Shown one piece after another: positions 28,173-36,060 of a stretch of 64,000 nt of DNA (position 1 is the first letter of the stretch; each line of letters starts with the position of its first letter). The DNA is from Rhizobiaceae bacterium (GTDB lineage Bacteria > Pseudomonadota > Alphaproteobacteria > Rhizobiales > Rhizobiaceae), in assembly GCA_017643495.1 (NCBI GenBank), contig JAEPNK010000002.1:434001-498000 (forward strand), in the 5' to 3' direction. The position numbers and the translations under genes are program-made. The notes under the pieces are model-generated. The model searched no databases. It was not told the DNA's origin and saw only the letters and a list, made by a program, of their open reading frames with translations.

Positions 28173-28283
28173 CTGCAAGCGCCGTTTTTCACTTATCACG
28201 CGTCGCTTGTGGTGAAGCTGCAATCAACACTTTCAAACATTCTTCTGGCATGTCGCGAGTCCGGAAGGCTCAGGAGTACTGAC

Positions 28284-28586
28284 ATGGCAAAACTGCAGAT
28301 CGTATATTGGCGAGACATCCCTGCCCAGGTCATCGTGAAGGCCGGGCGCAGAAACGTTGCCAAACGCGAACTGTCGCTTCGTTTCACCGAAGCCATCGAC
28401 ATGTGTGCCATGCGTACCGGAGCTGCGGAGACAGACGACTATCTGGCAGAATGGCGTCGCTCAGATCCTGTAGAGGTCAGTGATGATCTCGAAGCTGAGG
28501 CAGACAAGGCAGCAGCGGCGCTTGAGGCTGAATATGACCGTGACCGTTTGGTCGCATTGGTTGCGTCAGGAGGGACAAGCACATGA
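28284..28586 (+). CDS. Small PF13769-type ('virulence factor' family) protein coupled to an MTHFR-like gene
   Basis: This 100-residue cytoplasmic protein begins MAKLQIVYWRDIPAQVIVK and contains KRELSLRFTEAIDMCAMRTG, features I associate with the family named 'virulence factor' in Pfam. Nothing in it indicates virulence. The ATG at 28284 follows CAGGAG. Its stop overlaps the start of the MTHFR-like gene by four bases, so the two are translationally coupled and may form a complex. I infer a partner or assembly role in one-carbon metabolism. Confidence 0.75.
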   Translation: MAKLQIVYWRDIPAQVIVKAGRRNVAKRELSLRFTEAIDMCAMRTGAAETDDYLAEWRRSDPVEVSDDLEAEADKAAAALEAEYDRDRLVALVASGGTST

Positions 28587-29479
28587 ATGTCATGACCAAA
28601 ATCATGCCGGGTGACGGAAGCAAAACCGATCTGGAAATTCCCGCCATGAACAAGATTTCAGCATCCATAGAAGTTTCACCCAAACAGGCTGTTGAAAACC
28701 AGGACCTCCCCGGCCTGTTCCCGGAAGGCACCCGCGTATACATCACGGATGTCGGAACAGACACCGCAGAAACGTTGAGCGCTGGCGCAAAACGTGTAGC
28801 TGATCTCGGCTACACCCCGGTTCCCCATTTCGCATCACGTCGCCTCACAACAAAAGAAGCCCTTGAAGACCGCATTCGCATGATGACGCAGGATGCAGGG
28901 GTTACGGACGTACTGGTGATTGGTGGTGGACTGGAAAAGGAAGCTGGTGAATTTGACAGCACGATAAAGGTCCTGGAAACCGGACTCTTTGAAAAATATG
29001 GCATTTCACATATGGGCGTTGCAGGTCATCCTGAGGGTTCACCGGATTTCAGTGATGAAATCGCTATGGAAGCATTGCATCAGAAACAGGAATTTGCCCA
29101 AAACAGTGGCATTGATATGCGCATTGTCACACAATTTGGCTTCGATGCTGAAAAATTCACATCCTGGGCAGAAAGGCTTTCAGCACAGGGTGTTCACCTG
29201 CCGGTACATCTGGGTGTGGCTGGGCCGGCCAAAATCACAACATTGATCAAGTTTGCCGCCATGTGTGGCGTCGGGAATTCCTTGTCATTTCTGAAAAAGC
29301 GCGGCGCTGCGATAATGACCATGGCAGCAGGATTTGACCCTGATGAAATCGTCAATCCGATTGAAGCGTTTGCACAAAGCCCGGCCAATACCACAATCTG
29401 CCAAGTCCATGTGTTTCCGTTTGGCGGGGTGAAAAAATCTTCCGAATGGCTTCAGGCGCGCGGCACCTGGAATCTCTGA
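28583..29479 (+). CDS. Methylenetetrahydrofolate reductase-like protein (MetF paralogue)
   Basis: The 298-residue protein resembles MTHFR over its barrel: ASIEVSPKQ near residue 23 holds a Glu where MetF has its catalytic Glu, VPHFASRRLT near 75 matches the folate-binding region, and VLVIGGG, GVAGHPEG and LHLGVAGPAK-type segments follow. It differs from the canonical metF encoded convergently 87 bases away. It probably oxidises or reduces methyl/methylene-THF, perhaps in the direction that drains methyl groups removed by the corrinoid system. It is coupled to the PF13769 gene by a 4-base overlap. Confidence 0.75.
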   Translation: MNVMTKIMPGDGSKTDLEIPAMNKISASIEVSPKQAVENQDLPGLFPEGTRVYITDVGTDTAETLSAGAKRVADLGYTPVPHFASRRLTTKEALEDRIRMMTQDAGVTDVLVIGGGLEKEAGEFDSTIKVLETGLFEKYGISHMGVAGHPEGSPDFSDEIAMEALHQKQEFAQNSGIDMRIVTQFGFDAEKFTSWAERLSAQGVHLPVHLGVAGPAKITTLIKFAAMCGVGNSLSFLKKRGAAIMTMAAGFDPDEIVNPIEAFAQSPANTTICQVHVFPFGGVKKSSEWLQARGTWNL

Positions 29480-29487
29480 AAGACCAA

Positions 29488-29548
29488 CGCGAAAGCAGGA
29501 AGTTCCTGCGGGAGAGAGACCCAGATGCAGGAACTTCCGCCCTTCGCG
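29488..29548. terminator. Long inverted repeat between the convergent MTHFR-like and metF genes
   Basis: GGAAGTTCCTGC (29498-29509) pairs perfectly with GCAGGAACTTCC (29527-29538), and the outer arms CGCGAA/TTCGCG extend it imperfectly to 29488-29548. The left arm is itself a 15-base palindrome (29495-29509). No U-run follows on either strand, so it is a bidirectional stabiliser or factor-dependent terminator at most. Confidence 0.55.
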
Positions 29549-29566
29549 AATGCCGCCTGACGTATA

Positions 29567-30421
29567 TCAGGCAACTTTTCGCTTGTTCTGTTGGTGTAAT
29601 TCCTTTGCGGAATTGAACGTTTCAGCAGCGAGCTTGGCAAGCTCCACCTTGTTGAGAGTGTAAATGTGAATGGCTTCAAAGCCGGCACATGCCAGATCGT
29701 GCACTTGCGCCTTCAGCAACTCGGAGGCGACTTCAATCGCGCTCGAACCCATCGTTTCATCAGAAAACGCCTTGTGAACGTGATCCGGAATGTGTGTCTT
29801 GCACTGCTCTGCCATTTCGCAGACTTTGGCAAAATTGTAGATTGGCAGGATACCCGGAACAATCGGAATGGTAATATCCGCAGCCCGTGCACGTTCGACA
29901 AACTCGTAAAAAACGGAATTGTCAAAAAAGAACTGGGTTATGGCAAGTGAAGCACCAGCATCCTGTTTGGCCTTCAGGACTTCAATGTCAGCTTCCGACG
30001 ACTTGGCCTTGGGATGGATTTCCGGATAACAGGCCACCGCTATCTCGAAGGGATGGCACTCTTTGAGAGCAGCAACAAATGCAGGCGTATCCTCAAACGG
30101 AAGATTGTCAGAACCGTCACGAGGATCCCCTCTCAAGGCGACAATCTGTCGAATCTCCGCATTCCAGAGTTCATCCGCAAATGAACGTATGTCATCCTGG
30201 CTTGAACCGGTGAATGTCAGGTGGCTGGCCGTACGTACACCTGTTTCGGTCTGAAACCTGCGGACCGCATCAAGTGTACCGTTCCGGTCTGATCCACCGG
30301 CACCATACGTGACACTCTGGAAATCAGGCTGGAATTGCGCTAACAGCTTGACAGTCTCGGCCAACTGGTTGCTGGCCTTTTCACTTCTGCCTGGAAAATA
30401 TTCAAAACTGATGCCGGACAT
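29567..30421 (-). CDS. metF: 5,10-methylenetetrahydrofolate reductase
   Basis: This 284-residue flavoprotein interconverts methylene-THF and methyl-THF. The N-terminal ISFEYFPGRSEKA holds the catalytic Glu; QSVTYGAGGS near residue 36, ASHLTFTGSS near 64, ALRGDPRDGS near 95 and ITQFFFDN near 160 are canonical MetF motifs. A perfect SahR-like palindrome lies 64 bases upstream. It diverges from the methyl-THF:corrinoid methyltransferase gene and converges with an MTHFR paralogue. It supplies methyl-THF for methionine synthesis. Confidence 0.93.
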   Translation of the reverse strand: MSGISFEYFPGRSEKASNQLAETVKLLAQFQPDFQSVTYGAGGSDRNGTLDAVRRFQTETGVRTASHLTFTGSSQDDIRSFADELWNAEIRQIVALRGDPRDGSDNLPFEDTPAFVAALKECHPFEIAVACYPEIHPKAKSSEADIEVLKAKQDAGASLAITQFFFDNSVFYEFVERARAADITIPIVPGILPIYNFAKVCEMAEQCKTHIPDHVHKAFSDETMGSSAIEVASELLKAQVHDLACAGFEAIHIYTLNKVELAKLAAETFNSAKELHQQNKRKVA

Positions 30422-30484
30422 TGCGGTGGGTCTCCTTCCTGACTGTCATGAAGGATACCACAACGCAGACAAATGTAAATAGCA

Positions 30485-30504
30485 ATATAAAGATATCTTT
30501 ATAT
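30485..30504. promoter_or_regulatory. Perfect 20-bp palindrome between metF and the methyltransferase gene (SahR-like operator)
   Basis: ATATAAAGATATCTTTATAT is an exact palindrome, 64 bases upstream of metF and 190 bases upstream of the divergent methyl-THF:corrinoid methyltransferase start. It matches the element before the homocysteine methyltransferase at 17 of 20 positions. The sequence is close to what I recall for SahR (ArsR family) sites, which sense S-adenosylhomocysteine. No ArsR gene is in the window. The remainder of 30422-30694 shows no gene. Confidence 0.72.
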
Positions 30505-30694
30505 CTTGATTTTCAATGCCTGGAATGTCTATAAACCCTCAAAAACCGGACTTGGTCCGCTTGCGTTACAAGTCGTAAAAGCATCAACTCATGTCGCGTG
30601 AATGAGTGTTGAAATCGTATAAAGGTGCGAAGAGGAATCACGTGAACCGGTCGCAATTCCGCAACCGGTCAAAACAACCATCAAGGGTAGGATT

Positions 30695-31651
30695 ATGACG
30701 CACACCATTGTCGCTTCAGAAAAGAAAGAGGTCATTATCGGATTTGACCAGCCATTCTGCGTGATTGGTGAGCGGATCAACCCGACCGGCCGCAAAAAAC
30801 TGGCTGCAGAAATGCAGGAGGGCAATTTTGAAACCGTCAAGAAAGACGCCTTGGAACAGGTCGCTGCCGGAGCAACAATTCTGGACGTGAACGCCGGAGT
30901 AACTGCGGTTAATCCCAACGAGACCGAACCTCCCCTGCTCGTACAAACCCTGGAAATGGTTCAGGAACTGGTTGACGTTCCACTTTCCATTGATTCTTCG
31001 GTCACCTCTGCCATTGAAGCAGGTCTGAAGGTTGCCAAAGGCCGCCCTCTTGTAAACTCGGTAACAGGCGAAGAAGAAAAGCTCGAAGCCATTCTACCGC
31101 TTATCAAGAAATACGATGTTCCTGTCGTTGCCATTTCGAACGACGAAACCGGCATTTCTGAGGACCCTGATGTCCGTTTCGCTGTTGCGAAGAAAATCGT
31201 CGAACGGGCAGCGGATTACGGCATCAAGCCGCAGGATATTGTGGTTGACCCTCTGGTAATGCCGATTGGCGCAATGGGAACAGCCGGCTTGCAGGTCTTC
31301 AAACTGGTTCGCCGCCTACGTGAAGAACTTGGTGTTAACACGACTTGTGGCCTGTCCAACATTTCCTTTGGCTTGCCGCACCGTCATGGAATCAATGCAG
31401 CCTTTATTCCAATGGTGATTGCCTCAGGCATGACATCGGCCATCATGAACCCGTGCCGGCCAGCTGAAATGGAAGCTGTTCACGGTGCAAATGTGCTGAA
31501 TGGAACAGATCAGGATTGTGCAAACTGGATCATGACCTATCGGGACCATACGCCGGCTGCAGCTGGCTCCCCGGCAACTCCTGTTGCCGCAACCGGAGGA
31601 CGTTCCGGGCGCCGCGGCGGACGCGCGGCACGGCGTGGTGCGGGAGCATAA
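30695..31651 (+). CDS. Methyltetrahydrofolate:corrinoid methyltransferase (pterin-binding domain)
   Basis: This 318-residue pterin-binding barrel has CVIGERINPTGRKKL near residue 24, GATILDVNAGV near 54, LSIDSSV near 97 and TTCGLSNISFGLPHR near 216, as in MetH module 2 and the AcsE/MtgA-type enzymes. It transfers methyl between THF and the corrinoid protein. The last 30 or so residues are an Ala/Pro/Gly linker followed by an Arg/Gly tail (GGRSGRRGGRAARRGAGA). The RACo-type activator starts 30 bases downstream. The SahR-like site shared with metF suggests methionine-cycle control. Confidence 0.9.
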   Translation: MTHTIVASEKKEVIIGFDQPFCVIGERINPTGRKKLAAEMQEGNFETVKKDALEQVAAGATILDVNAGVTAVNPNETEPPLLVQTLEMVQELVDVPLSIDSSVTSAIEAGLKVAKGRPLVNSVTGEEEKLEAILPLIKKYDVPVVAISNDETGISEDPDVRFAVAKKIVERAADYGIKPQDIVVDPLVMPIGAMGTAGLQVFKLVRRLREELGVNTTCGLSNISFGLPHRHGINAAFIPMVIASGMTSAIMNPCRPAEMEAVHGANVLNGTDQDCANWIMTYRDHTPAAAGSPATPVAATGGRSGRRGGRAARRGAGA

Positions 31652-31681
31652 GCGTTAACCCCAGGGTGATATGCTCACGAA

Positions 31682-33718
31682 ATGAAAGCAGATAAAGACC
31701 CTCTTGTACTTTTCATGCCATCGGGCAAGCGTGGCCGGTTCCCGACAGGAACCCCCATACTCGATGCCGCACGTGAACTCGGGGTCTATGTGGAATCAGT
31801 CTGTGGCGGCCGGGGTATTTGCGGCCGCTGCCAGATAGAGTTGCAACAAGGTCATTTCGCCAAGCATGGCATAACGTCGACCGCTGAAAGCATTTCACCA
31901 CCCGGCGCCAAGGAAGCCCGATACGCCGAAAAGCGCGAATTGAAAGATGGCAGACGTCTGTCCTGTTCGGCCACGATACAGGGCGACCTCGTTGTCGACA
32001 TACCGCAAGATGCGCAAATGAACGCCCAGGTCGTACGGAAAGTGGATGACGGCCGCTTCATAGAGCGCAATCCGGCTGTCCAGCTTTGCTATGTCGAGGT
32101 GGAACAACCGGACATGCACAAGCCCCTTGGTGACCTTGACCGTGTCAAGCAGGCCCTGGAAAGGGACTGGGGCTGGACTGATATCATGGTCGACAGTCAC
32201 CTCATGCCCGGCATCCAGAAAAACCTCAGGGATGGCGACTGGAAGGTTACGGCCGTCATCCACAAGGATATGGAAACCTCAAGGCCGTCGCTGATCGCCC
32301 TGTATCCGGGGTTGAAAAATGCAGCATATGGCATCGCATGCGATATTGGCTCGACAACCATCGCCCTGCATCTCGTGTCGCTTCTCTCCGGCGCCACCAT
32401 AGCCTCATCCGGAATATCCAATCCGCAGATCCGGTTTGGAGAGGATTTGATGAGCAGGGTTTCATACGTGATGATGAATCCCGAAGGACGAGAGGCAATG
32501 ACCGTTGCAGTCCGGGAAGCTCTTAATGGTTTGATCGGAAATGTCTGCTCTGAAGCAGGAATTGAGCGTGATGACATTTACGACATGGTATTTGTCGGAA
32601 ACCCGATCATGCATCACCTCTTTCTTGGCATTGATCCGACCGAACTGGGCGGCGCGCCTTTCGCGCTGGCTGTATCCGGTGCCGTACATACATGGGCTTA
32701 CGATCTGGACCTTTCAGTCAATCGCGGTGCGCGCGTTTACGTGCTGCCCTGCATCGCCGGACACGTTGGCGCAGACGCTGCCGCTGTAACCCTCTGTGAA
32801 GGCCCCCACCGGCAAGACAAACAAATGCTTGTCGTCGATGTTGGAACGAATGCGGAAATCGTGCTTGGCAACAGCGAGCGTACTGTGGCCGCCTCCTCGC
32901 CGACCGGTCCGGCTTTTGAAGGTGCGGAAATTTCCTGTGGCCAGCGTGCAGCGCCAGGTGCAATCGAGCGGGTGCGGATCAATCCAGAAACCTTGGAACC
33001 GCGCATCCGGGTCATCGGCGTTGATCTGTGGTCGGATGAAGAAGGGTTTGACGAAGCCGTTGAAACCGTGGGGGTCACCGGTGTTTGCGGATCGGCGATT
33101 ATAGAAGTCGTCGCCGAAATGTTCCTGGCTGGCATCATTTCGCAGGATGGGGTTGTCGATGGCTCGATGGCCACGCGCTCAGACCGCATAATCGAGGATG
33201 GCAGAACCTATGCCTATCGCCTTTGGAAGGGCAAACAGGACCTCGTCATCCGTCAGACCGATGTACGGGCCATACAATTGGCCAAGGCGGCCTTGTATGC
33301 AGGCATCAAACTCCTGATGGACAAACTCGGCATAGAACGCGTCGACACGATATCCTTTGCAGGCGCGTTCGGAACGTTCATCGATCCGAAATACGCCATG
33401 GTCCTCGGGCTAATACCCGACTGTGATCTCGCCAATGTCAAAGCAGTAGGAAACGCGGCTGGATATGGCGCGAAAATGGCCTTGCTCAACCGGGACTCAC
33501 GTCGGGAAATCGAAGATACCGTTATGGGGATCGAGAAGATTGAAACGGCGCTGGAAACAGAATTTCAAAACCACTTCGTGAATGCGATGGCTTTACCCAA
33601 CAAGGTTGAGCCGTTTCCAAGGCTCGCCGAGCAAGTCGACTTGCCGAAGCCCAAACAACTTGAATCTGCCGGGACAGGTGAAGGAGGAAGAAGGCGCAGG
33701 AGACGATCCCGCGCCTGA
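31682..33718 (+). CDS. RACo/RamA-type corrinoid-protein reductive activator (2Fe-2S plus ASKHA domain)
   Basis: The 678-residue protein has an N-terminal 2Fe-2S ferredoxin domain with Cys41, Cys47 and Cys50 (VCGGRGICGRCQI) and a fourth Cys near 95. Middle and C-terminal ASKHA-type ATPase domains follow, with phosphate motifs such as CDIGSTTIALHL near 220 and VVDVGTNAEI near 383. Such proteins use ATP to reduce inactive Co(II) corrinoid to Co(I). Here it would replace the AdoMet-dependent reactivation domain of MetH and/or serve the MttB system. The C terminus ends GGRRRRRRSRA. It follows the methyltransferase gene by 30 bases in one operon. Confidence 0.92.
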   Translation: MKADKDPLVLFMPSGKRGRFPTGTPILDAARELGVYVESVCGGRGICGRCQIELQQGHFAKHGITSTAESISPPGAKEARYAEKRELKDGRRLSCSATIQGDLVVDIPQDAQMNAQVVRKVDDGRFIERNPAVQLCYVEVEQPDMHKPLGDLDRVKQALERDWGWTDIMVDSHLMPGIQKNLRDGDWKVTAVIHKDMETSRPSLIALYPGLKNAAYGIACDIGSTTIALHLVSLLSGATIASSGISNPQIRFGEDLMSRVSYVMMNPEGREAMTVAVREALNGLIGNVCSEAGIERDDIYDMVFVGNPIMHHLFLGIDPTELGGAPFALAVSGAVHTWAYDLDLSVNRGARVYVLPCIAGHVGADAAAVTLCEGPHRQDKQMLVVDVGTNAEIVLGNSERTVAASSPTGPAFEGAEISCGQRAAPGAIERVRINPETLEPRIRVIGVDLWSDEEGFDEAVETVGVTGVCGSAIIEVVAEMFLAGIISQDGVVDGSMATRSDRIIEDGRTYAYRLWKGKQDLVIRQTDVRAIQLAKAALYAGIKLLMDKLGIERVDTISFAGAFGTFIDPKYAMVLGLIPDCDLANVKAVGNAAGYGAKMALLNRDSRREIEDTVMGIEKIETALETEFQNHFVNAMALPNKVEPFPRLAEQVDLPKPKQLESAGTGEGGRRRRRRSRA

Positions 33719-33738
33719 CTCCATTCAAGGCATAAGGG

Positions 33739-34017
33739 TCAGGAAACCCGGCGACGGCGGCGAATATCCATCAGGTGATATCCGGAACTGCGGTCCATCG
33801 AAACATTCAGTGCATCAATCACATCACCGCGTGTGATGCCCATGTCACGCAAGACACGGTCTTCGCACTCCAGCAACGCCTTCAGTTCACGGCGTTTGCT
33901 TTTCTCCGCAGAGTTTGATTCGAACAGGCCTGCAATGCCGGACACGGCTTCACTGACAAGTTCTGTGACCGGCGAAAGAAATGATACTGCCGGGCTGTTA
34001 TGTGTCATGTTTTGCAT
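33739..34017 (-). CDS. DUF1127-family small protein, divergent from a LysR gene
   Basis: The 92-residue protein carries a C-terminal DUF1127 segment RELKALLECEDRVLRDMGIT followed by RGDV. The C terminus is Arg-rich (DIRRRRRVS). The start is placed at 34017 because GGAG lies six bases upstream; the frame is open to 34029. DUF1127 proteins are small alphaproteobacterial regulators of RNA or phosphate/carbon responses, poorly understood. It diverges from a LysR gene in the same way as the DUF1127 gene at 36.1 kb. Confidence 0.78.
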   Translation of the reverse strand: MQNMTHNSPAVSFLSPVTELVSEAVSGIAGLFESNSAEKSKRRELKALLECEDRVLRDMGITRGDVIDALNVSMDRSSGYHLMDIRRRRRVS

Positions 34018-34075
34018 GATCATCTCCAATCATCAACGCTGTCTGTATGACCTTGTAAATGCGTCACAAAGATGA

Positions 34076-34086
34076 TTTAATCAAAC
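34076..34086 (-). promoter_or_regulatory. GTTTGATTRAA motif in the first DUF1127/LysR divergent region
   Basis: Read toward the DUF1127 gene the bases are GTTTGATTAAA; they overlap the odd-centred palindrome TGATTTAATCA (34073-34083). The same motif occurs at 35958-35968 in the second divergent DUF1127/LysR region with the same orientation relative to DUF1127. A shared LysR binding element is inferred. Confidence 0.4.
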
Positions 34087-34123
34087 AAAAAGAATTACAC
34101 ATTATATTTTGTTTTTTTAAATC

Positions 34124-34975
34124 ATGCACCTCGATCTGCCACTTCTCAAGTCATTCATAGCCATTGTCGATGAAGGCAATTTTCTGAAAGCCGCAGAAGC
34201 CGTCGGGAGAAGCCCCGCAGCAATTTCCGTCCACATCAACAAGCTTGAAGACGCCCTTGGTGTCACATTGTTTGACCGGGATGCACGCGCTACAAGACTT
34301 ACCCGAAGGGGCGAGGAACTTGTTCAGCACGCAAGGCGCATGCTTGCCCTTGAAGCCAGTATCTACACGCAGTTCAGGGACGAACCCATACAGGGAACTG
34401 TCCGTTTGGGAGTGCCGGATGACGTCATTGAACGTTTTCCCATGCCAATGCTCACCAATTTTTCCAATGATTATCCGGGAGTTAGCCTTGCCTTGCATGT
34501 CGACCATACCGCATCGCTACTAAGAGCGGTTGACAATGGTAGTCTCGACTTGTCGGTAATCACCTACGCAGAATCCATACCAGGTGTTGCTGAAACAGAA
34601 ATCCTGATGCGTGAACCGGAAATCTGGGCCTCTGCCGCAAACGGCATCGCAATCGAGAAAACACCGATACCGGTCGTCTTGTGGGAGAAACAATGGGCTT
34701 GGTACCAGTCGGCAGTCGACATTTTGCAGGTAAGCGGTTTCGAATATTCAATCATTCTGGAATGCGAGAACGTAACAGCCAGAAAAAGGGCAATCAGGGC
34801 TGATCTGGCCATCGGCCCCCTGCCCGTTTCCGAGATGGACAGCAGCCTGATCGTTGCTCCGGGCTTTGACAAGCTGCCACCCTTGCCCCACTACGGGCTT
34901 GGTTTGAAAATGCAGAATAATCCCACACCTGTGGCAAAGGCAGTTGCAAAGGAACTGCGTGAACACTTTGCCTGA
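34124..34975 (+). CDS. LysR-family transcriptional regulator (copy 1)
   Basis: The 283-residue regulator has the LysR N-terminal helix-turn-helix: FLKAAEAVGRSPAAISVHINKLED (about residues 19-42), then LGVTLFDRDARATRLTRRGEEL. The remainder is the periplasmic-binding-type effector domain, starting near residue 90 (GTVRLGVPDD). It diverges from a DUF1127 gene with a 106-base gap. A related LysR protein is encoded convergently 43 bases after its stop. The effector is unknown. Confidence 0.9.
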   Translation: MHLDLPLLKSFIAIVDEGNFLKAAEAVGRSPAAISVHINKLEDALGVTLFDRDARATRLTRRGEELVQHARRMLALEASIYTQFRDEPIQGTVRLGVPDDVIERFPMPMLTNFSNDYPGVSLALHVDHTASLLRAVDNGSLDLSVITYAESIPGVAETEILMREPEIWASAANGIAIEKTPIPVVLWEKQWAWYQSAVDILQVSGFEYSIILECENVTARKRAIRADLAIGPLPVSEMDSSLIVAPGFDKLPPLPHYGLGLKMQNNPTPVAKAVAKELREHFA

Positions 34976-35018
34976 CCTGAAGAAATCAGGAGCCAGGTTC
35001 TCTGCAACTGCAAACTTT

Positions 35019-35912
35019 CTAGGCAGCCATCGGCATGCGCGCTGCAAAGCTTGCCCGCAAATGATTGACCATGGCGTCAATCGAACAACTTGTATCAGAT
35101 GCCTTGATCAGGCCGATCGAATAGTTGGAAAGCTTTGGAAGCCCGTATTTTGACGGCAATTCGATAATGTCGCCTGTACACAGCGAAGCCGGCAAGGGAG
35201 CGATGGCGAGATCGGCAAGAATTGCAGCCTTTTGCCCGGAAACATGTGCGCTCTTGAAACTGACCCGGTAATCCCTTTTGATAAGTTCCAGGCCCTCCAA
35301 AGCTGCTTTGCGCCAGACACAGCCTTCCTCCCACACAGAAATCGGTAATGGCTCCTGCTCAACAGATATGCCACCTCGCAATCCTGCCCAGGTAAGGCAT
35401 TCCCGAAAAAGAACTTCCACCGACAGGCCTTGGTAATTGCCAGAATCACAGGTCACAAGCACAAGGTCCAACTGGTTTGAACGCAGTTTTTCTGCAAGCT
35501 CTGCGGAATTCTCGACAGTAACATCAACCAGAACACCGGGATGGGTTTCGCCAAAGCGTCGCAACACGGTTGTCAGGAATTGCTCGGCAACATGGTCAAC
35601 AGCACCAAGCCGGACTACACCTTCAATATCCGGCTGGACAAAGCGAGATATCATTTCACTGTTGAGTGCCAGCACCCGACGCGCATGTTCAAGAAGCAGA
35701 TACCCTTCCGCCGTCAGAGAAACCGAACGGCTGTCACGAATGAATACAGGCCGTCCCACAATCTCTTCAATCTTCTTGACCTGCATTGAAATGGCAGATG
35801 GGGTACGCAGCACTGCTGCAGCGGCTGACGAAAAATTCCCTGTTTCTGCAATTGCGACCAGGGTTTTCAGAAGGTCTAGTTCAAGCAGCGGAATCTGGGG
35901 GCTGGTTGGCAT
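35019..35912 (-). CDS. LysR-family transcriptional regulator (copy 2)
   Basis: The 297-residue regulator has the DNA-binding segment NFSSAAAAVLRTPSAISMQVKK, followed by RDSRSVSLTAEGYLLLEHARRVLAL and an effector domain opening GVVRLGAVDHVAE near residue 94, closely parallel to copy 1 (GTVRLGVPDDVIE). It diverges from the DUF1127 gene at 36.1 kb. The two LysR genes converge, so the four genes form a mirror image. Confidence 0.9.
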   Translation of the reverse strand: MPTSPQIPLLELDLLKTLVAIAETGNFSSAAAAVLRTPSAISMQVKKIEEIVGRPVFIRDSRSVSLTAEGYLLLEHARRVLALNSEMISRFVQPDIEGVVRLGAVDHVAEQFLTTVLRRFGETHPGVLVDVTVENSAELAEKLRSNQLDLVLVTCDSGNYQGLSVEVLFRECLTWAGLRGGISVEQEPLPISVWEEGCVWRKAALEGLELIKRDYRVSFKSAHVSGQKAAILADLAIAPLPASLCTGDIIELPSKYGLPKLSNYSIGLIKASDTSCSIDAMVNHLRASFAARMPMAA

Positions 35913-35957
35913 TCTTTGATCTTTCAGTTTTTTTCATAAATATTGTAAAAACTATTC

Positions 35958-35968
35958 GTTTGATTGAA
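35958..35968 (+). promoter_or_regulatory. GTTTGATTRAA motif in the second DUF1127/LysR divergent region
   Basis: GTTTGATTGAA lies 92 bases upstream of the DUF1127 start, in the same orientation relative to DUF1127 as the copy at 34076-34086. It may mark a binding site shared by the two LysR paralogues. Confidence 0.4.
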
Positions 35969-36060
35969 ACACAAACAGCGACCATTGTCTACTCATCAAA
36001 GCAGACGTCCCATTTGATTTTTGAAACCGGGTGTCCGCTTACCGCGAAAGGAGAACGACA

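Noticed and set aside
28284-28586. Virulence function for the PF13769 protein
   Set aside because: The family name is historical; the gene is coupled to a folate enzyme and has no export signal.
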